Positions 24,021-30,604 of a DNA stretch of 30,604 nucleotides are shown here, piece by piece. Source of the stretch: JBOHUC01 sp050733935 (GTDB lineage Bacteria; Eisenbacteria; RBG-16-71-46; DASYSL01); contig JBOHUC010000124.1 in NCBI GenBank assembly GCA_050733935.1, positions 1 to 30,604 of the forward strand, given 5' to 3'. The notes below the pieces were generated by a model. It had not been told where the DNA came from. It did not search any database and was given only the letters and a program-made list of their open reading frames with translations. The translations under genes were made by a program, and so were the position numbers. Within the stretch, counting starts at the first letter, position 1. Each line of letters starts with the position of its first letter.

Positions 24021-25082
24021 TCAGCCCTCGCTCGTCGGGGGAGTGAAGACGAACGGCACGTCGAACGTGAACCTGGGTTCGTCCGCGGGCGCGAAGCGCC
24101 ATTCGCGCGCCTGCCCGAGCACGCACGATTCGAGCTCGCTGTCGTTGAGCGAGGAGCGCGCGATCGCGGCGTCCGAGACCGATCCATCGCCGGCCACCGT
24201 GAGACGAACGATCACCTGCCCGCTCGCGCCCGGCTTCTTCTGGAGGAGCCGGTTGTAGCAGAAGCGCACCGCGGCCGCATGCCTCTGGACGACCGCCATA
24301 AGCGCGCCGGTGCTCCGCGTGGCGCCGCCCGCATCGCTGCCTGCGACCGTCGAGGGGGCCGCGATCCTGACCTGGGCGCGTCCGCTTCCACCGCCGCCAC
24401 CGCCGCCGAGTCCCGCGGCCGTGCCAGCGCTTCCGCGTCCGCCCGATCCGCCGGCCGATCCCAGGATCTCGTCGACGCCGCCGAGATCGGCGCCGCTCCG
24501 CGCGCGCGCACCGGGCGTTCCCTGACGACGCTCGACGCCCGAGCCCGGAGCTCCCTGGCGAAGCGCATTCGAGCCGCGCGTGCTCGCCACGACACCGGTG
24601 AAATCGCCGACGATGCGATCCACGTCGGCGAGCGCTCCGGTCGCGGCAACCGCCTGCGCGACGCCCGCTGCGACCGCAGCACCCTTCGCGCCGGAGCCGC
24701 CACCGCCACCGCTGCCTCCGCCCTTGGGCTCGGAGCCGGGGAGACCGACCGCGTCCGACGGTGGAGCGATTTCGGATTCGGTCGACGTCTCGGGCGTGGT
24801 TTCGGGAGTCGTGCCTTCGGGTGTCTGCGCGATCGCCTCGGGCGGAAGCGCCTCGCGCTCCGGGGCGGTGAGCTGGGCCAGCTCCGACTCGTTCAAGAGG
24901 AGCCGCGTCACGCGATCGGGAAGCTGGTCGAGCGTGAGCTCCTCGAACGGTTTCACCGGGGTCTTCCAGACGACGAGAAGAATGAGCGCGCCAAGCGTGA
25001 GACACACCGCGTTCGAGTAGAGCGCGGGGCGGTCCACTTCCTCGAACAGGCCGGGTCGGAACGTGTCGGCAGGGCGGCTCAT
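24021..25082 (-). CDS. TonB-family protein with AgmX/PglI-type C-terminal domain
   Basis: This 353-aa protein links the inner-membrane proton-driven complex to an outer partner. It has one membrane helix (about 21-39, LYSNAVCLTLGALILLVVW), a Pro/Thr-rich then strongly Gly-rich linker (about 90-255), and a C-terminal domain (about 262-353) with RFCYNRLLQKKPGASGQVIVRLTV, AGDGSVSDAAI and LGQAREWRFAP, matching AgmX/PglI and TonB-like C-termini (the name comes from Myxococcus gliding proteins). It starts 19 bp after the second exbD stop. Partner receptors are not in this window. Confidence 0.87.
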   Translation of the reverse strand: MSRPADTFRPGLFEEVDRPALYSNAVCLTLGALILLVVWKTPVKPFEELTLDQLPDRVTRLLLNESELAQLTAPEREALPPEAIAQTPEGTTPETTPETSTESEIAPPSDAVGLPGSEPKGGGSGGGGGSGAKGAAVAAGVAQAVAATGALADVDRIVGDFTGVVASTRGSNALRQGAPGSGVERRQGTPGARARSGADLGGVDEILGSAGGSGGRGSAGTAAGLGGGGGGGSGRAQVRIAAPSTVAGSDAGGATRSTGALMAVVQRHAAAVRFCYNRLLQKKPGASGQVIVRLTVAGDGSVSDAAIARSSLNDSELESCVLGQAREWRFAPADEPRFTFDVPFVFTPPTSEG

Positions 25083-25101
25083 CGGAGGTCGGGTCCCGGG
25101 C

Positions 25102-25614
25102 TCACTGGCTCTGAATGACGGCCAGGGTAATGTCGTAGAAACCAACGGTTTGGCTCGTGTACATCACCTTTTGCAGGATGTGAAACGGGATCCGCTCGTC
25201 GGCCTGGACGATCAGCCGGCCCTCGAACTTCCGTGCGGTGCTCTTTGCGGCCAGGGCGTCGGACTTCTGGCGCAGCGCGGCGAGCGCCTGCTCGATCGGC
25301 TCGATCCGGAGGCGCTCCGAGTTCGCGACGTCCGCGGTCGGGCACACGCCCTCGCCGTCGACCACGACCTGCTGATTCGTGATCACGACGACCGGCGACT
25401 CCTTGAACGCTTCGCTCGCGGAGGACGACGGAAGCGTCACGCCTGGGAATGGTGTCACGACGGTCCCGCCCACGACGAGGCTCTTCAAGAGAAACAGGAG
25501 CAGCACGGTGAAGATGTCGATGAGCGACGTGAGCTGGAGCCGCGCGAGCACGGCCTCGTTGTTCTGCCGGCCGCGCCGCTGCAAGGCGGCCGTGTGCGCG
25601 AGGTATCCCCTCAC
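25102..25614 (-). CDS. exbD: ExbD/TolR-type protein with conserved Asp
   Basis: This 170-aa biopolymer transport protein has a single membrane helix near residues 28-47 (LTSLIDIFTVLLLFLLKSL) carrying D33 at the position of the proton-path Asp of ExbD. The rest is periplasmic, with FEGRLIVQADERIPFHILQKVM typical of the ExbD dimer domain. Its ATG overlaps the stop of the preceding exbD-like gene by 4 bp. It forms the energised stator with the ExbB protein encoded upstream in the operon. Confidence 0.9.
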   Translation of the reverse strand: MRGYLAHTAALQRRGRQNNEAVLARLQLTSLIDIFTVLLLFLLKSLVVGGTVVTPFPGVTLPSSSASEAFKESPVVVITNQQVVVDGEGVCPTADVANSERLRIEPIEQALAALRQKSDALAAKSTARKFEGRLIVQADERIPFHILQKVMYTSQTVGFYDITLAVIQSQ

Positions 25615-26129
25615 CGCACGCCCTCCGCCTCGCTCGACGCATCGGTCGGCACGGCGATCGGGGCCGAGGCCGCCCCGAGCAGGGTCGAGTTGCCGAAGCC
25701 GGCTTCGCGCACCTGGTCCATGACCCGGACGATGTCGCGATAGGAGACGTTCCGCGACACGACGAGGATCGCCCCGCGCGAAGTCGGATACGCGCCGTGA
25801 ACCTCGTCGAGCTCCACCCGGAGCGAGTCGAGCGCGGCCGTGTTCGTCTCTTCGGACGAGCGATCGCGCACCGGATACGCGCGCTCGGGCACGCCCTCGA
25901 GTCCGATCGTCGTCTCGGTGAGACGGACCGTGAGCGCGAGCGGGCTTGCGGACGCGCTTCCGCCCGTGCCCGGGAAGTCGAGTCCGATGGCACTCACGGG
26001 CACGAACACGGCCGAGTAGAGGAGCGTGGGAACGAGGGCGACGAACAGGCTCATGAGCGGGAGGAGATTGAGCTCCTCCTGCTCATCGTGGCCGTTCCGC
26101 TTCCTCCGGTTACCGTGCTTGCGGAGCAT
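25611..26129 (-). CDS. Second ExbD/TolR-type protein lacking the usual membrane Asp
   Basis: This 172-aa protein has the ExbD layout: short basic N-terminus, membrane helix near residues 22-45 (LLPLMSLFVALVPTLLYSAV) and periplasmic domain with GAILVVSRNVSYRDIVRVMDQVREAG. At the position of the proton-path Asp (D33 of its neighbour) there is S27, and a Pro lies within the helix. It therefore probably cannot carry protons itself but could assemble with the other ExbD. Start ATG is 20 bp inside the end of the exbB gene. Confidence 0.88.
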   Translation of the reverse strand: MLRKHGNRRKRNGHDEQEELNLLPLMSLFVALVPTLLYSAVFVPVSAIGLDFPGTGGSASASPLALTVRLTETTIGLEGVPERAYPVRDRSSEETNTAALDSLRVELDEVHGAYPTSRGAILVVSRNVSYRDIVRVMDQVREAGFGNSTLLGAASAPIAVPTDASSEAEGVR

Positions 26130-26865
26130 GGCCCCCCGACGTGCTGGGTGCGCTTCCCGGGCCTGCGCCGGCCGGCGTTGCGCCCGCGACCGTCGCCATC
26201 GGAATCACGTTCGCCGGCTGATCGAGGCCCGAGAGCGCGTGGATGATCTTGACCGACGTCGACTCGACGTCGTCGGAAATCGCCGTCACCTGCGACGAGA
26301 AGAACGAGTGCAGGAACAGGGTCGGCACCGCCACGATGAGCCCGAATGCGGTGCAGTTGAGCGCCTCGGCAATTCCGGCCGCGAGGAACGCTGAGCGCTG
26401 CGCCGGATCGGCCTGGCCGACCGCGCTGAACGAATAAATGAGGCCCGAGACCGTGCCGAGGAGCCCGAGCAGCGTCGCCGCGTTCGCCATCATCGCGAGG
26501 TACAGGATGCGCTTGTTGAGCGGCGGTAGGGCGACGGACGCCGCGGCATCGGCCTGCGCGAACAGCTCGGCCTCGACTTCGAGGGGATTCGTCCCGCGCG
26601 TCGGGCGCTCGAGCACCGCCGCCGAGACCTGAGCGAGCGGCGCGTCCGAGTCATGACAGTAGCGCGCGGCTTCGTCCCGCCGGCCCTGCCGGACGAGCGG
26701 CAGGATGCGGTCGAGCAGGCGACGGCTCGAGATCCGGCTCTTCATCATGATGACCCACCAGCGCTCGGCGGTCAGAGCGACGATGAGGACCGCGAGCAGG
26801 AAGATCGGGTACATGAACGGTCCGCCCGCCTTGAAGAACGTGGCGAACGTCTGGAGCGGATTCAT
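26110..26865 (-). CDS. exbB: MotA/TolQ/ExbB-type proton channel protein
   Basis: This 251-aa inner-membrane protein is the stator channel subunit. Three membrane helices lie at about 17-35, 121-146 and 165-190. The conserved threonines of the family are at T138 (LLGLLGTVSG) and T172 (NCTAFGLIVAVPTL), the positions of ExbB T148/T181. A Gly/Pro/Ala-rich tail (about 220-251) is unusual. Its ATG overlaps the previous gene stop by 4 bp, and the following exbD-like gene starts inside it. Confidence 0.92.
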   Translation of the reverse strand: MNPLQTFATFFKAGGPFMYPIFLLAVLIVALTAERWWVIMMKSRISSRRLLDRILPLVRQGRRDEAARYCHDSDAPLAQVSAAVLERPTRGTNPLEVEAELFAQADAAASVALPPLNKRILYLAMMANAATLLGLLGTVSGLIYSFSAVGQADPAQRSAFLAAGIAEALNCTAFGLIVAVPTLFLHSFFSSQVTAISDDVESTSVKIIHALSGLDQPANVIPMATVAGATPAGAGPGSAPSTSGGHAPQAR

Positions 26866-27371
26866 CGGCTCTCTCCCTTCGTGGGCAGGCGAAGCGGCTC
26901 GTACGGCCGGACGCGAACGCGAACCGGCGACGACAGGGCCGCGGTGAAATCATCCCGCAGATACGACGGGTGCTCGGGGGCATCCTCGAGCGCGATCTGC
27001 GGTCCCGCATGGACGAACAGGACGCGCGGACCGTCCGCGCGGCCTTCGATTCGTTGCACATCGAGCATGAGCGGCCGGCGCACTCCGGGCCGGGACGGCA
27101 GCGCAACCACCGGATCGGCCTTCGCCGGCGTCGTGGCCGGTGCGGCCGTTCGCGACGGCGTCGCCGGCTTCGCAGCCGGCTTCGCGGCCGCAGCCGGTGG
27201 TGCTGCCTTCGGCGCGCTCGTCGGACTCGACGGGCTCGTGGTGCTCGGTACGCTCGGCGCCGCGCTCGGTTCCGGAACCTTGATCGTCTTGGGTGCGGCC
27301 GCCGCTCCATGCGGTGCGACGAGGACCCCGATCACGAGGACGGTTCCGATTCCGAACGCGCGTGCGCTCAT
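26862..27371 (-). CDS. Exported Pro/Ala-rich protein of unknown function
   Basis: This 169-aa protein has a signal peptide (about 1-26, ends AAAA-PK) and a long Pro/Ala/Ser/Lys linker (about 27-95). The C-terminal 75 residues (LMLDVQRIEGRADGPRVLFVHAGPQ... RVRVRPYEPLRLPTKG) are a compact domain of unknown family. It lies between the TPR gene and exbB with 4-bp overlaps at both ends, so its periplasmic domain could be a part of the motor or a link to the wall. It has no recognised motif. Confidence 0.6.
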   Translation of the reverse strand: MSARAFGIGTVLVIGVLVAPHGAAAAPKTIKVPEPSAAPSVPSTTSPSSPTSAPKAAPPAAAAKPAAKPATPSRTAAPATTPAKADPVVALPSRPGVRRPLMLDVQRIEGRADGPRVLFVHAGPQIALEDAPEHPSYLRDDFTAALSSPVRVRVRPYEPLRLPTKGESR

Positions 27372-30300
27372 TTCCGATCCTCCGCCATGCGGTCCGCCAG
27401 CGTCTCGTCGAACTCGACCCCGAGCGTGAGGAAGCGCTCGAAATGGCGACGCGCCGCCCCACGATCCAGCCGGTAGAAACGCTCGAACACGGCCAGATTG
27501 TACAGGGCGCCGGGCGATTTCGGATCATGTCGCAGCGCGGTTTGCCATGCGCTTTCGGCCTCGGCCCAGCGACCCTGCCGCATGCGAACCGCACCGAGGT
27601 CACTCCAAATTTCGGCCCGCCCCGGGTAGGACTTGAGGCTCCCCTCGCACCAGGCCAGCGCATCCTCAATCTGGCCTTCCGCAATGTATTGCGAAATCCA
27701 TCGCAAGCGGTTTCGGAGGTCCTCTGAAGCCCCGGCATCGAGACCCGCGGGGGCGGGCGCCGCGCCGCCTTCGAGGTCCGCCACGAGCGTCGGGGCCGCT
27801 CCTGAGGCGTTTGATGGAGCGCCGGTTCCGTGTGCGGAGCCGCTATCCGCGACCGTTCCAAGACCTCCAGGGGAAGGGGATGGCTCACTCTCGGGCGGAA
27901 GATCGACGACCGCGAGCCGCCAGGGATAGTGCTCCTGAAGGCGCGGCTCGAGCTTCTCCCAGATTCTTCCGGGCCATCCATTCGTCGGCCGGGCGACGAG
28001 CGTGTCCTTCTTTGCCTTGCCGGGCACATCGGAGAGACCCTCGAGTGTCGCGATCCAGAGATCCTCCGCGCGCGCGTAGAACGTCGCGGCCTGGCGTCCG
28101 ATGGCGGAGCGGTAGCCCGCGCTGTCCGCGGCGCTCATCGCACCAGGCGGCGGAAGCTGTCCGAGGCGCGTTCCGAGGTCGTCGAGCAGAAGTCCCGCGT
28201 GATAGCCGCTCTCGGCCCAGTACGGGCTTTGGACCGTGCGCGCCGCCGCCTTGAGATTCTCGAGCGCGGGCCCGAGGACCGCGAGCTTCCGATCGAGCGA
28301 GGGCTTGATCGGATGGGCGAGCGGGAGGGCCACGCACGAATCCGCGAGCAACCGTCCCCACACGAAACGCGCTTCCATCTCGGCCTCGGGGTCGACCGCG
28401 AATCCCTCGGGCAATCGCCCCGCGCGCCAGGGAGCAAGCATCTGCCAGGCGGCGGCGCGATGGCCGAGCTCGTACTCCATCGTGACGAGCCCGGCCTGCG
28501 CACGACTGCGCGCGCGTCCGTCCGGGACTTCGCGCACGATGCGCTGGTACGTCGTCTGGGCGTCCGTGTAGTTGCCGGCGGCGCGATAGAGCCGTGCCGC
28601 CTCTTCGAGTGCAGCTCCCGCGAGTGCCGCGTTCGCCCCCGCACCCGAAACCCGCGCACTCGCGTAGGAGGACGCCGCGGCGAGCGTGTCCTTCGCCGCG
28701 AGCTGGGCTTCCGCGCGCTTGAGCACCGCGTCGTCGTACAGGCTCGAATTCGGATAGCGCTCGATCAGGGTCGCGAGATGCTCCTCGGCCCGGCGTGCGC
28801 GGCCCGCCGAAAGATCGGCGAGCCCGGCTCGATAGAGCGCCACGTCTGCGCGCGGGAATGTCGGATAACGCTCCGCAAGCACGCGGAAGCCCTCGGCCGC
28901 CTTCACCGTGTCACGTTTGGCTTCGAGCTCCTCGGCCTCCTTGAAGCGCGCCGAGGCGGCAAGCTCGGTGAGCCGCGTCTCCTCGGCGCGATCGCCGGCG
29001 GCGAGATACGCGTTCGCCGACGCCGCGTAGAGCTTTTCGGCCTCGAGCCAGCGCTTCTCCTGGAGCGCGACGCGTCCGAGCTCGGACTGCGCGCGGCGCG
29101 ACGCCTCGCTCGAGTCCCGGCCCGCGACGCGCTCGAACACGCGGCGTGCACGGATCGAATCCCCTTCGGCCTTCGAGCCGAGCGCGAGCGAAAGCCAGAG
29201 CGGCGGCGTTCGGGAATCGCCGGGGCGCGCTTTCTCGAAACGCTCGATCGCCTTCTCGAGCGAGTCGCGCTCGCTCGCGGTCCGATAGTGGGACGCGGTC
29301 GCGACCCGCTCCCGCGCGAGGGCTGCGGCGAAGGACGCGTTGCCGCGGATCGAGTCGGGGACGCCCGCGGTTCCGGCCGCCCGCTCGTGCGCGCGTGCGG
29401 CCTCGGGGAAGCGGCCGAGATCGAACAGGGCCTGCCCTTCGTAGTACGCCGCGAAGCCGAGAGAGTCCGCCTTCGGGTACGCACGCGCGAGCTCGCGGTA
29501 CGCGAGCACCGACCGCTCGAGCGAGGCCGGGTCCTTCTTCGTCTCTCCCTTCGTCTGGGAAAGGATTCCGGCTTCGAGGAGGCAGCGCGCGCCGAAGGCC
29601 CGCGCCGCCGTCGCCTGGGCGGGATCGGCTCCCGGTGCGTTCTTCGGATCCGAGAACAGCCGGCCGAGATCGAGCCGCGCTTCGATCCGCTCGTCGTCGC
29701 GTGCGCGAGCGTCCCACGCGGCGAGGACTTCCTGGGCGTAGCCGAGGTTCTCGGGTTTGCCGGGATAGCGGGCGAGCACGAGCCGGTACGCGCGCGCCGC
29801 GCGGTCGTACGCGCCGTCCTCCTTCTCCTGGTTCGCCATCGTGACGAGGAGATCGCGCCCGTAGGGCACGTTCGGATGCGCGTCGAGAAAGCGCTCGGCC
29901 GCCGATGCGCCGCCCGCGAGCCGGAGGGATTTCGAGAGCTGCGCCATTCCGTCGGCGTTGATCGACGGTGCGAGATCCGGGAGGGCCAGGAGGGCGGCAA
30001 ACGCATTCGTGGCCCCTTCGGCGTCCTGGCGACGAAGCGCGGCGTAGCCCTGCTTGTAGCGCGCCATCGCGGCCAGATTCCCGCCCGTCGTCCCGACCGC
30101 GCGATAGTGCGCTTCGGCCTCCGCGTGGCGACCGGCTTCGTAGGCGCGATCGCCGAGGACGAGATGCGCTTCGGGAGCGAGCTCGGAGTTGGGCGCGCGT
30201 GCGATGAGCTCGGTGAGTCTCCGGTCGGCGGTCGCTTCGTCGCCCGACTCGCGCGCGAGGCCAGCGAGGTTGAACAGGATCGCGTCCGTGCGGCGGAACC

Positions 30301-30604
30301 CCGGGTCGCTCGCGAGCAACGCTTCGTAGCGTGCGACCGCGCTCCGGTAGTCGGGGGCGCGATGCGTCTCGCGGCCGATCGCGACCGCGCGCCGCACCTC
30401 GAGGTCCGCGCGGTTGAAACGCGCGGCCGGGGCGAACGGGCTCGCGGGGAAGCGCGTGAGGAACTCTTCAGTAGCCGCGATCGCCGGAGCGATGTCGGCG
30501 GCCGTCGAATCGCCTTCATCGAGCGCGAGCGACGCCCACGCCGAGCGCTCGTAGAGCGCGACCTCGAAGTCGGCCTGCGCGCGCGCGCGGAGCTTCTCCG
30601 TCCG
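27368..30604 (-). CDS. Large TPR-repeat protein, N-terminus beyond the window
   Basis: At least 1078 aa are visible; the frame is open to the window edge and the start is not included. It is almost all helical tetratricopeptide repeats, with typical W/L-G-Y-A-P patterns such as AEAHYRAVGTTGGNLAAMARYKQGYA, GDYPNSSLYDDAVLKRAEAQLAAKD-like units and, near the end, AESAWQTALRHDPKSPGALYNLA. TPR arrays are protein-interaction scaffolds. A Pro/Gly/Ala-rich linker (about residues 890-950) separates the last repeats from the main array. It is the first visible gene of the ExbBD operon, with a 4-bp overlap to the next gene; any signal peptide would be outside. Confidence 0.88.
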   Translation of the reverse strand, partial: RTEKLRARAQADFEVALYERSAWASLALDEGDSTAADIAPAIAATEEFLTRFPASPFAPAARFNRADLEVRRAVAIGRETHRAPDYRSAVARYEALLASDPGFRRTDAILFNLAGLARESGDEATADRRLTELIARAPNSELAPEAHLVLGDRAYEAGRHAEAEAHYRAVGTTGGNLAAMARYKQGYAALRRQDAEGATNAFAALLALPDLAPSINADGMAQLSKSLRLAGGASAAERFLDAHPNVPYGRDLLVTMANQEKEDGAYDRAARAYRLVLARYPGKPENLGYAQEVLAAWDARARDDERIEARLDLGRLFSDPKNAPGADPAQATAARAFGARCLLEAGILSQTKGETKKDPASLERSVLAYRELARAYPKADSLGFAAYYEGQALFDLGRFPEAARAHERAAGTAGVPDSIRGNASFAAALARERVATASHYRTASERDSLEKAIERFEKARPGDSRTPPLWLSLALGSKAEGDSIRARRVFERVAGRDSSEASRRAQSELGRVALQEKRWLEAEKLYAASANAYLAAGDRAEETRLTELAASARFKEAEELEAKRDTVKAAEGFRVLAERYPTFPRADVALYRAGLADLSAGRARRAEEHLATLIERYPNSSLYDDAVLKRAEAQLAAKDTLAAASSYASARVSGAGANAALAGAALEEAARLYRAAGNYTDAQTTYQRIVREVPDGRARSRAQAGLVTMEYELGHRAAAWQMLAPWRAGRLPEGFAVDPEAEMEARFVWGRLLADSCVALPLAHPIKPSLDRKLAVLGPALENLKAAARTVQSPYWAESGYHAGLLLDDLGTRLGQLPPPGAMSAADSAGYRSAIGRQAATFYARAEDLWIATLEGLSDVPGKAKKDTLVARPTNGWPGRIWEKLEPRLQEHYPWRLAVVDLPPESEPSPSPGGLGTVADSGSAHGTGAPSNASGAAPTLVADLEGGAAPAPAGLDAGASEDLRNRLRWISQYIAEGQIEDALAWCEGSLKSYPGRAEIWSDLGAVRMRQGRWAEAESAWQTALRHDPKSPGALYNLAVFERFYRLDRGAARRHFERFLTLGVEFDETLADRMAEDRK

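Noticed and set aside
1..30604. CRISPR array or phage gene cluster
   Set aside because: No regularly spaced direct repeats, and no capsid, terminase, integrase or Cas proteins were seen.

Overview
The window is 30.6 kb of GC-rich bacterial chromosome with tightly packed genes. It looks like a Gram-negative (diderm) organism: there is an outer-membrane porin ending in Phe, a TonB/ExbB/ExbD energy-transduction operon, and a secreted protein with a FlgD/T9SS-like C-terminal domain. The secreted beta-propeller and choice-of-anchor B proteins, the AgmX-type TonB protein and the overall style suggest an uncultured FCB-related or Candidatus Eisenbacteria-like lineage. That placement is inference; no marker gene such as 16S rRNA is present.

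Layout. 1-1941: remnant of an NHL-repeat beta-propeller gene, cut on the left by a probable IS21-like end and interrupted near its 3' end by an intact IS256-family element (540-1869) with an exact 8-bp target duplication; it also carries an in-frame TGA. 2049-2124: tRNA-Cys. 2182-7796: DcaP-like porin, PPP-like metallophosphatase and a large secreted choice-of-anchor B protein, ending at a bidirectional terminator. 7901-8311 (minus): small transposase-type HTH protein with an AT-hook-like tail. 8543-9876: MarR-type regulator with paired cysteines, translationally coupled to arsenite methyltransferase ArsM. 10054-14319: aconitase AcnA carrying a complete 517-aa intein with a LAGLIDADG endonuclease. 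14373-15193: small lipoprotein and MscL. 15286-17202: VLCAD-like acyl-CoA dehydrogenase. 17199-18790 (minus): ECF sigma factor plus membrane FecR protein. 18869-19972: Ca2+/H+ antiporter. 20117-22203: a second ECF sigma factor plus a membrane partner. 22184-30604 (minus): a seven-gene operon: TPR protein (runs off the window), Pro/Ala-rich exported protein, ExbB, two ExbD proteins, AgmX-type TonB protein, and a membrane-anchored beta-rich protein with an internal duplication.

How the genes fit together. Most same-strand neighbours overlap by 4 bp (ATGA or GTGA), so translational coupling is the rule. Both sigma/anti-sigma-like pairs sit either side of the antiporter, and the minus-strand operon looks like one energised envelope machine. 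The most notable element is the aconitase intein: it interrupts the host directly before a cysteine expected to ligate the [4Fe-4S] cluster, so that residue is also the +1 nucleophile of splicing. The second most notable is the ExbB-ExbD-ExbD operon, where one ExbD has Ser in place of the usual proton-path Asp.
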